A stretch of DNA of 64,000 nucleotides. Origin: Cladorhizidae sp. MBARI D1340-BT2. Lineage: Eukaryota > Porifera > Demospongiae > Poecilosclerida > Cladorhizidae. The notes beneath the pieces are model-generated. The model made no database searches and was not told the origin of the DNA. It saw only the letters and a program-made list of their open reading frames with translations. The position numbers and the translations under genes are program-made. Location of the stretch: positions 25,054,549 to 25,118,548 of the forward strand of contig JAQNBH010000013.1 of NCBI GenBank assembly GCA_028752905.1, read 5' to 3'. Positions within the stretch are counted from its first letter, which is position 1. Every line of letters begins with the position of its first letter. Positions 54,060 to 64,000 of the stretch are shown here, piece by piece.

Positions 54060-54835
54060 AAGCCCAATTGTACTTGAGGCACACCAATTGAAAAACTGGG
54101 CCAATTGTAATAGAGGGCCAATTGAAATACCTGGTTAATTAAATACAGGTCCAATTGAAATACAGGGCCAATAATTGAAATACATGGCCAATTGAAATAC
54201 CGGGTTAATTAAATACAGGTCCAATTGAGGTCCAATTGAAACACAGGGCCAATTGAAATACCGGGCCAGTTAAATACATGTCCAACTGAAATACAGGTCC
54301 AATTGAAATACCAGGCCAATTAAATACATGTCCAATTGAAATACCGGGCCAATTAAATACTGGTCCAATTGAAATACCAGGCCAATTAAATACTGGTCCA
54401 ATTGAAATACCAGGCCAATTAAATACAGGTCCAATTGAAATACCAGGCCAATTAAATACAGGTCCAATTGAAATACCTGGCCAATTAAATACAGGTCCAA
54501 TTGAAATACTGGGCCAATTAAATACAGGGCCAATTGAAATACAGGGCCAATTAAATACAGGTCCAATTGAAATACCAGACCAATTAAATACAGGTCCAAT
54601 TGAAATACCGGGCCAATTAAATACAGGTCCAATTGAAATACAGGGCCAATTAAATACAGGTACAATTGAAATACCGGGCCAATTGAAATACAGGTCCAAT
54701 TGAAATACCGGGCCAATTACATACAGGTCCAATTGAAATATAGGGCCAAGTGAAATATAGGGCCAATTGAAATACAGGGCCACTTGAAATGCAGGACCAC
54801 TTGAAATACAGGGCCACTTAAAATAAGAAACGTCA
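54060..54835. repeat. 33-bp minisatellite with 16-17-bp half units
   Basis: Alternating GGCCAATTAAATACAG and GTCCAATTGAAATACC blocks. Minus-strand frames of 148-192 codons here are periodic artefacts. Confidence 0.93.
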
Positions 54836-55000
54836 GAACAGTTCCATTCACCTCTGCAGTCGGCTATGCCAGACGCCAGTCAATCTGCAAGAGATAGGAG
54901 CCCAGTCAGTCTCTACAATGGGAGAAGTTTGGACCTGATTCCTATAAAGAACAAACTAAAATGTGTACCTGTGATGATAGTTGGTGCCTGCCCACATCAT

Positions 55001-55192
55001 TGTAGCCATTATCAAGCAGCCTTAGCTAGGTCCCTGCAGGCCTGCCTACAGCTAGTCTCTGCTCATTGTAGCCATTATCCCTTAGCCTTAGCTAGGTCCC
55101 TGCAGGCCTGCCCACAGCTAGTCTCTGCTCATTGTAGCCATTATCCCGCAGCCTTAGCTAGGTCCCTGCTGGCCTGTTCTGCCACTATCCTC
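55001..55192. repeat. Three tandem copies of a 66-bp unit
   Basis: TGTAGCCATTATC starts at 55001, 55067 and 55133; each unit contains GCCTTAGCTAGGTCCCTGC. Confidence 0.92.
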
Positions 55193-55424
55193 TGTCACTT
55201 TGCAGAAAGCATAAAAAGGTTGTGAAGATTTTTCTTCTGGCAGGTTATTTCTTCCTTGCTGTATCATATGAACACACTGCACAAATGCTTAGAGGAAGAA
55301 TATCAACCTATCAGTAGCTGATTATACAAAAAGAAGTGTTCACAACTTACGCATGGTTCACCATGATTACGTGACTTGTTTTTAAGTGCACCCAGGCATG
55401 TTCCCATGCAGGGATGACTAGAGT
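55193..55424. other. No recognisable gene
   Basis: Unique spacer between two minisatellites. Confidence 0.4.
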
Positions 55425-55735
55425 TTGCATCCGTGCAGGGATGGTATTATAGTTCATGCAGGGATGGTATTATAGTTTGCATCCATGCGGGGATGGTATA
55501 GCATCCATGCAGGGATGGTACTAAGAGTTTGCATCCGTGCAGGGATCATATTATAGTTCATGCAGAGATGGTATTATTGTTTGCATCCATGCAGGGATGG
55601 TATAGTTCATGCAGGGATGGTATTATAGTTTGCATCCATGCAGGGATGGTACTAGAGTTTGCATCCATGCAGGGATGGTATTATATATAGTTCATGCAGA
55701 GATGGTATTATAGTTTGCATCCATGCAGAGATGGT
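55425..55735. repeat. Irregular 22-50-bp minisatellite
   Basis: Alternating GCATCCATGCAGGGATGGTA and TTCATGCAGGGATGGTATTA modules. Confidence 0.9.
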
Positions 55736-55857
55736 ATCCATTTGATCGAATTGCGGTTGATCAAACCACAGAAGAAACAGTCAACAAAGACACGAAGTGC
55801 AGGAGCCAATGTCTTCACCAGCCGGGAGCTGCATATGCTACTATCTCACTGCATGCT

Positions 55858-56008
55858 GCTGCATCAAGACGGCTTGTGAGACAATCCTCATCAAGAACTC
55901 CACTCATTCCAAACATCCAGACCTTATGGATAGCTGCATCAAGACAGCTTGTGAGACAATCCTCATCAAGAACTCCACTCATTCCAAACATCCAGACCTT
56001 ATGGATAC
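55858..56008. repeat. 75-bp tandem duplication
   Basis: GCATCAAGAC(G/A)GCTTGTGAG at 55861 recurs at 55936. The two copies differ at few positions. Confidence 0.92.
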
Positions 56009-56364
56009 GTGTATATATTCACAAACAGGCAGTGCAGCAATTGTTGATATATTGGAGAATGATTGCCATTTGACAAAAATCCTTCAGATCTCATTAGTCT
56101 CCCAACTGGAGCAGCTGCCACACCACACGTTTCTTGACCTCTCAACAAGCATTGGAGAGGAGGCGTACTAAATATTCCAGGGAACGCCTCCATGAAGGCA
56201 GAGGTTTCTATGACACCATCATGAAGATGAACTTGACGAGGTTTGGTGAAGCTAGAAGTAATAGTGTGAAGGGCACCAACAGAGAAGTCATCTTGAAGGC
56301 CGACAGGACAGGAGCTGTTTAGTATCAAGATCCTAACTTCCCAGCTTGATATGCTTGGCACCCC
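56009..56364. other. No recognised gene
   Basis: Several overlapping frames of 62-166 codons on both strands, none with a recognisable motif. Confidence 0.35.
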
Positions 56365-56895
56365 CACAGAGCCATGCTGGCACTCATACAAAGCACCCCA
56401 TAGAGCCATGCTGACACCCCATAGAGCCATGCTGGCACTCATAGAGCCATGCTGGCACTCATACAGCCATGCTGGCACCCCATAGAGCCATGCTGGCACT
56501 CATACAGCCACCCCATAGAGCCATGCTGGCACCCCTACAGAGCCACGCTGGCACCCCATAGAGCCACGCTGGCACCCCATAGAGCCAGGCTGGCACCCCA
56601 TAGAGCCATGCTGGCACCCCATAGAGCCATACTGGCACCCTCAGAGCCATGCTGGCACCCCATAGAGCCATGCTGGCACCCCCATAGAGCCATGCTGGCA
56701 CCCCATAGAGCCATGCTGGCACCCCCATAGAGCCATGCTGGCACCCCCATAGAGCCATGCTGGCACCCCATAGAGCCATGCTGGCACCCCCATAGAGCCA
56801 TGCTGGCACCCCATAGAGCCATGCTGGCACCCCCATAGAGCCATGCTGGCACCCCCATAGAGCCATGCTGGCACCCCATAGAGCCATGCTGGCAC
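56365..56895. repeat. 21-22-bp minisatellite
   Basis: Repeats of CATAGAGCCATGCTGGCACC with one or two extra C. The changing C count switches frames, so long frames here are artefacts. Confidence 0.95.
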
Positions 56896-57570
56896 GTCTA
56901 TCCTAAAAAAGTGAAGGAAGTTAAAAAGGTGGAAAACTGCCACCTGAAGACTCGGCAGCACTCGTGGATCCAACTAGCCAGTACTTTTTTATATGTCATT
57001 GGCTAGACCCTGTTATCAGCATAGTAATTACCTCGGCCAGGAGTATCATGTATTCACCAGGTTAGTTTAGAGCCATTAGGTTAGTTTGTCCTCTGTTAGC
57101 AGATGACACAAAAACCTAAGGATGGATTTTCACAACTTTTATGGACATGTTAGGCAGGGGTCAAGGTTGTAATGGTGATCTGTGGTTTAAACATTGCGCA
57201 AAGCCACCTTTGCCAGAAATAGGCACAGCACTTAGCATTGGCGGCCATCTTGTTTAGGGCTATACGTACCTGTGCATGTATTTCGCATTAGTAACGATAG
57301 CTCACAAATATTCTCACAAACATCCTTCATCCAATAACTCCATAAAAAATGTAGGGAGTGGCAAAGGCTTGCTGTCTCTGACTCCGTCTGGCTTGGATAT
57401 GCACGACTAGCGGTATAGAAATAGCCACAAAAGTTCAGCATGTCCGTAGCTCCATCAGAGGACCACAAACCCAAAATAGTTATGTTAAAAACAACACATA
57501 TCACACGTGTTATTAGCACACAATAATAAAAAACAACACCCCCACATGCGTGATAAGCACACAATAATTA
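56896..57570. other. No recognised gene
   Basis: A minus-strand frame at 57232-57564 (110 codons) has no recognised domain and could be exonic or fortuitous. Confidence 0.3.
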
Positions 57571-57574
57571 CAAA

Positions 57575-57696
57575 CCACGGTGTGGTAGGTACACAAATAG
57601 TGGAATCGTTGGTATAGTTTATAGAAGAGTACGGCTAGGAGGATGAGTGCCTCCAGGATGATGATGACGATGAGAAGGATCCGGTTCTGTAAGGTC
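57575..57696 (-). CDS. Candidate exon with a transmembrane helix
   Basis: After a GTACCTGCAG acceptor the minus strand reads TLQNRILLIVIIILEALILL then AVLFYKLYQRFHYL, a strong single membrane-spanning segment with a basic cytoplasmic-type end. A GTACCT donor is possible at its end. No family recognised; it may be chance hydrophobic sequence. Confidence 0.3.
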
Positions 57697-57799
57697 CTGC
57701 AGGTACAGACACGAGAGCTCATGAATGATGGCGAGGAATGATAGACCACACCCCAATACATGTGCAGTCTGCTCTCAACATAAGTGATAGCATATATAT

Positions 57800-58236
57800 A
57801 TAGCCTGGACCATACCTGTCTAGTTTTCTCATGCAGTCTGGAACATACCTCTCTAGTTTTCTCATGCAGCCTGGACCTGACCTCTCTAGTTTTCTCATGC
57901 AGCCTGGACCACACCTCTCTAGTTTTCTCATGCAGCCTGGACCAGACCTCTCTAGTTTTCTCATGCTGCCTGGACCAGACCTCTCTAGTTTTCTCATGCA
58001 TCCTGGACCAGACCGCTCTAGTTTTCTCATGCAGTCTGGACCAGACCTCTCTAGTTTTCTCATGCAGCCTGGACCAGACCTCTCTAGTTTTCTCATGCAG
58101 CCTGGACCACACCTCTCTAGTTTTCTCATGCAGCCTGGACCTGACGTCTCTAGTTTTCTCATGCAGCCTGGACCACACCTCTCTAGTTTTCTCATGCAGC
58201 CTGGACCAGACCTCTCTAGTTTTCTCATGCAGCCTG
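57800..58236. repeat. 33-bp minisatellite, left part
   Basis: Units of CTCTCTAGTTTTCTCATGCA followed by GCCTGGACCAGAC, period 33, about 13 copies. The period, divisible by three, keeps frames open on both strands. The array continues at 59619 beyond an inserted element. Confidence 0.95.
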
Positions 58237-59618
58237 CAGGGGCGGATCCAGGATTTTATTAACTTCTGGTTAAATTGAAAAATTAGCTATTGCAGTTTGC
58301 ATGACCACCCACACTTTCTCATGATCACTCTTTCAGTTGTGAATGATATATATGCTGTATATTTTCTCCAACATGTATGGCTAACCTCAGTCCTGTGCCC
58401 TCAAAAGCCCTATAAAACCTACCCACCGTAGTGGCCTACCATGTCATATTCAGTATATTGATAGCAAATAGCTAGGGTAAATGTAAACACATTTACCATT
58501 AAAACATTATGTACTGTAGATGGTAAATTTTAACATTATTATTATATACCGGTACTATTAAATCATTTCAGGTAGTATTGAGGGTGGATATAATCAGACT
58601 ATCATGATGATTAAAAAATGTTGAATAGAGGGTAATGTAACAATAAGTGCAGAGAACCAGAAGTTTGATGCTATAAAGCAATAATCAGTGAAGTGTAAGG
58701 GTTTACAATACCAATATTTTGCGAGGTCGACACATGACAAATCCTTCAACCACTTCTTCTGGTCTTTGTGGTGTGAAAACCAAATTTATTATACAAATAA
58801 AGCACAGCAGCAGTAATGTATCATGACCCCAGAACACAAGGAGTCCTGGTTCTAGGAAGTACCTAGAGAAGGGGCTTGGCAAGGGCTTGTGAGACAGTAA
58901 ACAAATAATGACAGCACAATAATAAATAGTGAATATATGTATAGTTAAAACAATGGTCGAGAAGAGTTCCAAGTCTCGCAAGAAACAGTTGGCTAGAGGC
59001 CGAAATTGCCACTTTTGCAGCAGCATCTAGCAGTTTGGATGCTTGTGGTTTTCCAGAGGGAAAAACTGCCGTCAGGGCTTGTCTAGATGGCAACCGGTGA
59101 CCTAGTAAGTAGCATTGCAAGTGCATTTAGTCGCTCCCGAGATATCGTACTTCTAAGAGAAGTCTTGAGAAAACGTAACACACTGACCGACGGAAGTAAC
59201 TGGTAAAGTATCAAATTAGGCATGATCAGTGTGAAGTAAAGTTTGTCCTAGAGTATTTAGCGTCAGAGCCATTTCGCGTTCCCCTTTCCACTTGCATTCC
59301 CATAGACAGCTTTACTAGCTAAGATAGATGTTGTAGCAGGCTGATAGCTAGCTAGCTACATAGTACAGAAACTGGAAAATTAGGCTAACTATTTCAAGAT
59401 GGCTTTAGGCTTAGCGTAGCTAATCTAGCCACCTAGCTATAGCTGACCACTTACCTTGTCCTCGAAAAGTACTTTTTATTCCACACTGTTTAAGTCGCTT
59501 TGTGGCACAGCCAGAAACACCATCACGGCACGTTCTCTTACTTTCGGTGTGTGTGCAGCATTAAAAAAAGGGGGGGGATAAGGGGGGGGGCTTGAGCCCC
59601 CTAAGCCCCCCCCCCCTG
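58237..59618. mobile_element. Non-autonomous hAT-type element inside the 33-bp minisatellite
   Basis: The left end CAGGGGCGGATCCAGGATTT is a typical hAT terminus. The right end is very C-rich (...AAGCCCCCCCCCCCCTG) after GGCTTGAGCCCC. GCCTG occurs on both sides and may be part of the target duplication. No transposase domain is seen; a short minus-strand coding-like stretch with a GTAAGT donor (about 59450-59550) may be a gene-end remnant. Confidence 0.65.
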
Positions 59619-59900
59619 GCCTGGACCAGACCTCTCTAGTTTTCTCATGCCAGACCTCTCTAGTTTTCTCATGCCAGACCTCTCTAGTTTTCTCATGCAT
59701 CCTGGACCAGACCTCTCTAGTTTTCTCATGCAGCCTGGCCCAGATCTCTCTAGTTTTCTCATGCAGCCTGGATCAGACCTCTCTAGTTTTCTCATGCAGC
59801 CTGGATCAGACCTCTCTAGTTTTCTCATGCAGCCTGGACCAGGCCTCTCTAGTTTTCTCATGTCGCCTGGACCAGACCTCTCTAGTTTTATTACTCATCA
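59619..59900. repeat. 33-bp minisatellite, right part
   Basis: Same unit as 57800-58236, about 8 copies including two shortened units, resuming in phase after the hAT-type insertion. Confidence 0.95.
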
Positions 59901-60394
59901 GGAGCAGCGAACAATATTTGTCTTCTGGCCATGGAAGGTCTGTGGGGCATCTCGCCAGTCTACTCCCCACTAGACCTCACACATTATGGTGATTTATGGG
60001 GGAGGGAGGAGCTGCTTCCACCAAACATTTCCTCATGACGCTGTGTCCTGAAGCACACTCCATATCCTCCTATCAGATTGGGTGTTTGGGGGCGTGCTCT
60101 CTGTTAGTCATACCTGCAGTACCAGCAGGCATGTACAGTAATAACCAGATCTCGGTCAGGTAACTAACTATCAATGGCTCCTCAACATTCCAGTACTGTT
60201 ATAAATGCTCTAGGCTTCATAATAATGAGACACTAAGACGCACGCAGCATCTCTGATTGAGGCTAGAGCGATTAGCTGGAATGTCAAGGAGGACGAGCTT
60301 AAGTCGATTAGTTGAGAAATCCGTTATAATCTGTCAACTGAGAGTTCATTGAGAAGGTTTGTGAGCGTGTGAAAATTTCCTGTCTTCCAGGGCA
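59901..60394. other. No recognisable gene
   Basis: Unique spacer with no coding signal or motif. Confidence 0.4.
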
Positions 60395-60680
60395 GCTATG
60401 TCTGATGATAAGGTCCAGGGCAGCTATGTCTGATGCTAAGGTCCAGGGCAGCTATGTCTGATGCTAAGGTCCAGGGCAGCTATGTCTGATGCTAAGGTCC
60501 AGGTTAGCTATGTCTGATGCTAAGGTCCAGGGCAGCTATCTCTGATGCTAAGGTCCAGGGCAGCTATGTCTGATGCTAAAGTCCAGGGCAGCTATGTCTG
60601 ATGCTAAGGTCCAGGGCAGCTATGTCTGATGCTAAAGTCCAGGGCAGCTATGTCTGATGCTAAGGTCCAGGGCAGGGCTA
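60395..60680. repeat. 28-bp minisatellite, about 10 copies
   Basis: GCAGCTATGTCTGATGCTAA followed by GGTCCAGG, period 28. Confidence 0.95.
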
Positions 60681-61010
60681 AGGTAGTTGAAGTCTTCATT
60701 GTGCAGTTTGGCCATCTAACAGGTCACAGCAGTTGCGGTATGGGAAGTTATGTACCTATGTAGAGCCTAGATCCTCAGAGACATCCTGCTCACAGATTTA
60801 TACCTCGAAACATTTTATATTTATGATTGTATATGTTCCATAATACTACAAGTGGGCATGGTTTCCTAGTGAGCATGTGCATTGCAATGCAATTATAACT
60901 GGGCGTGTACTGTCTATCATGGGTGTGCATTATTTCATTCACGAGGACACAGAGTTACCAGGTCCAGACGTGGTTGAATAGAAATGGCACATAGAGAGTA
61001 AGATATATCA
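60681..61010. other. No recognisable gene
   Basis: Unique spacer before the 40-bp array. Confidence 0.4.
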
Positions 61011-64000
61011 CACACCAGTCTAGTGTGTGCAGGAACATGTCTAATCCATGCACACCAGTCTAGTGTGTGCAGGAACATGTCTAATCCATGCACACCAGTC
61101 TAGTGTGTGCAGGAACATGCCTAATCCATGCACACCAGTCTAGTGTGTGCAGGAACATGTCTAATCCATGCACACCAGTCTAGTGTGTGCAGGAACATGT
61201 CTAATCCATGCACACCAGTCTAGTGTGTGCAGGAACATGTCTAATCCATGCACACCAGTCTAGTGTGTGCAGGAACATGTCTAATCCATGCACACCAGTC
61301 TAGTGTGTGCAGGAACATGTCTAATCCATGCACACCAGTCTAGTGTGTGCAGGAACATGCCTAATCCATGCACACCAGTCTAGTGTGTGCAGGAACATGT
61401 CTAATCCATGCACACCAGTCTAGTGTGTGCAGGAACATGTCTAATCCATGCACACCAGTCTAGTGTGTGCAGGAACATGTCTAATCCATGCACACCAGTC
61501 TAGTGTGTGCAGGAACATGTCTAATCCATGCACACCAGTCTAGTGTGTGCAGGAACATGTCTAATCCATGCACACCAGTCTAGTGTGTGCAGGAACATGT
61601 CTAATCCATGCACACCAGTCTAGTGTGTGCAGGAACATGTCTAATCCATGCACACCAGTCTAGTGTGTGCAGGAACATGTCTAATCCATGCACACCAGTC
61701 TAGTGTGTGCAGGAACATGTCTAATCCATGCACACCAGTCTAGTGTGTGCAGGAACATGTCTAATCCATGCACACCAGTCTAGTGTGTGCAGGAACATGC
61801 CTAATCCATGCACACCAGTCTAGTGTGTGCAGGAACATGTCTAATCCATGCACACCAGTCTAGTGTGTGCAGGAACATGTCTAATCCATGCACACCAGTC
61901 TAGTGTGTGCAGGAACATGTCTAATCCATGCACACCAGTCTAGTGTGTGCAGGAACATGCCTAATCCATGCACACCAGTCTAGTGTGTGCAGGAACATGC
62001 CTAATCCATGCACACCAGTCTAGTGTGTGCAGGAACATGTCTAATCCATGCACACCAGTCTAGTGTGTGCAGGAACATGCCTAATCCATGCACACCAGTC
62101 TAGTGTGTGCAGGAACATGTCTAATCCATGCACACCAGTCTAGTGTGTGCAGGAACATGTCTAATCCATGCACACCAGTCTAGTGTGTGCAGGAACATGT
62201 CTAATCCATGCACACCAGTCTAGTGTGTGCAGGAACATGTCTAATCCATGCACACCAGTCTAGTGTGTGCAGGAACATGCCTAATCCATGCACACCAGTC
62301 TAGTGTGTGCAGGAACATGTCTAATCCATGCACACCAGTCTAGTGTGTGCAGGAACATGTCTAATCCATGCACACCAGTCTAGTGTGTGCAGGAACATGT
62401 CTAATCCATGCACACCAGTCTAGTGTGTGCAGGAACATGTCTAATCCATGCACACCAGTCTAGTGTGTGCAGGAACATGTCTAATCCATGCACACCAGTC
62501 TAGTGTGTGCAGGAACATGTCTAATCCATGCACACCAGTCTAGTGTGTGCAGGAACATGTCTAATCCATGCACACCAGTCTAGTGTGTGCAGGAACATGT
62601 CTAATCCATGCACACCAGTCTAGTGTGTGCAGGAACATGTCTAATCCATGCACACCAGTCTAGTGTGTGCAGGAACATGTCTAATCCATGCACACCAGTC
62701 TAGTGTGTGCAGGAACATGTCTAATCCATGCACACCAGTCTAGTGTGTGCAGGAACATGCCTAATCCATGCACACCAGTCTAGTGTGTGCAGGAACATGC
62801 CTAATCCATGCACACCAGTCTAGTGTGTGCAGGAACATGCCTAATCCATGCACACCAGTCTAGTGTGTGCAGGAACATGTCTAATCCATGCACACCAGTC
62901 TAGTGTGTGCAGGAACATGTCTAATCCATGCACACCAGTCTAGTGTGTGCAGGAACATGCCTAATCCATGCACACCAGTCTAGTGTGTGCAGGAACATGT
63001 CTAATCCATGCACACCAGTCTAGTGTGTGCAGGAACATGTCTAATCCATGCACACCAGTCTAGTGTGTGCAGGAACATGTCTAATCCATGCACACCAGTC
63101 TAGTGTGTGCAGGAACATGCCTAATCCATGCACACCAGTCTAGTGTGTGCAGGAACATGTCTAATCCATGCACACCAGTCTAGTGTGTGCAGGAACATGC
63201 CTAATCCATGCACACCAGTCTAGTGTGTGCAGGAACATGTCTAATCCATGCACACCAGTCTAGTGTGTGCAGGAACATGTCTAATCCATGCACACCAGTC
63301 TAGTGTGTGCAGGAACATGTCTAATCCATGCACACCAGTCTAGTGTGTGCAGGAACATGCCTAATCCATGCACACCAGTCTAGTGTGTGCAGGAACATGT
63401 CTAATCCATGCACACCAGTCTAGTGTGTGCAGGAACATGTCTAATCCATGCACACCAGTCTAGTGTGTGCAGGAACATGTCTAATCCATGCACACCAGTC
63501 TAGTGTGTGCAGGAACATGTCTAATCCATGCACACCAGTCTAGTGTGTGCAGGAACATGTCTAATCCATGCACACCAGTCTAGTGTGTGCAGGAACATGT
63601 CTAATCCATGCACACCAGTCTAGTGTGTGCAGGAACATGCCTAATCCATGCACACCAGTCTAGTGTGTGCAGGAACATGTCTAATCCATGCACACCAGTC
63701 TAGTGTGTGCAGGAACATGCCTAATCCATGCACACCAGTCTAGTGTGTGCAGGAACATGCCTAATCCATGCACACCAGTCTAGTGTGTGCAGGAACATGC
63801 CTAATCCATGCACACCAGTCTAGTGTGTGCAGGAACATGTCTAATCCATGCACACCAGTCTAGTGTGTGCAGGAACATGTCTAATCCATGCACACCAGTC
63901 TAGTGTGTGCAGGAACATGTCTAATCCATGCACACCAGTCTAGTGTGTGCAGGAACATGTCTAATCCATGCACACCAGTCTAGTGTGTGCAGGAACATGT
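61011..64000. repeat. Highly homogeneous 40-bp satellite, about 75 copies, running off the window
   Basis: Unit CACACCAGTCTAGTGTGTGC followed by AGGAACATGTCTAATCCATG, exactly 40 bp. Copies are identical except for a T/C change in CATG(T/C)CTAA. The half CACACCAGTCTAGTGTG is a near-perfect palindrome. Confidence 0.98.

Noticed and set aside
54205..54783. 192-codon repetitive hydrophobic protein
   Set aside because: Translation of the 33-bp minisatellite; frames on the same strand are equally open.
57513..58278. Repetitive MRKLERSGPGC or FSCSLDQTSLV protein
   Set aside because: Both are readings of the 33-bp minisatellite on opposite strands; only the unique hydrophobic stretch near 57.6 kb was kept as a weak candidate.
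61011..64000. CRISPR-like array of 40-bp units
   Set aside because: No spacers; every unit is the same over its whole length. It is a satellite, and the context is eukaryotic.

Overview
The window is eukaryotic nuclear DNA, most likely from an early-branching invertebrate; a sponge is my guess and it is inference. The reasons are spliced exons with GT/AG introns, two tRNA-Trp-primed CsRn1-type Ty3/Gypsy elements, hAT, PIF/Harbinger and Penelope remnants, and very large tandem arrays. Single-copy genic sequence is sparse: one terminal exon of a G-protein alpha subunit (8142-8317), exons of an uncharacterised 'FATSHGKGP' family (308-1260, minus), and a four-exon MADF/BESS protein of Harbinger type (48990-49949, minus). 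No tRNA or rRNA gene was recognised.

Layout. 1-2.9 kb: FATSHGKGP exons and a Harbinger-type MITE. 3.0-7.6 kb: 22-bp and ~65-bp minisatellites and a large hairpin. 8.1-8.3 kb: G-alpha exon. 8.5-18.7 kb: a 10-kb array of a 15-bp unit. 18.8-20.3 kb: a telomere-like minisatellite and a 36-bp array. 20.3-35.0 kb: DNA of bacterial origin on the minus strand (murJ N-terminus, an IS6-family transposase with its inverted repeats, an IS21-type istB). Eukaryotic elements have cut it up: a hAT element, two complete Gypsy elements, and a minisatellite made from murJ codons. 35.6-45.5 kb: two LINE remnants; the larger holds a complete 5.4-kb LTR element and a 0.9-kb TTAA-flanked MITE. 45.6-53 kb: Penelope-like, non-LTR and Harbinger fragments. 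54-64 kb: minisatellites, one of them split by a hAT-type element, ending in a very homogeneous 40-bp array that runs off the window.

The most unusual part is 20.3-35.0 kb. Animal retrotransposons with clean target-site duplications sit inside bacterial insertion sequences, which argues for true chromosomal integration and against contamination. Inside the acquired murJ, 12 codons of the first membrane segment have expanded in frame into a 36-bp minisatellite. A second strong observation is a perfect 16-17-nt complementarity in the 37.4-42.9 kb LTR element between the sequence abutting its 5' LTR and an internal LTR segment; it predicts Tf1/sushi-type self-priming. Most other coding-looking stretches are broken transposon genes or reading frames created by tandem repeats.
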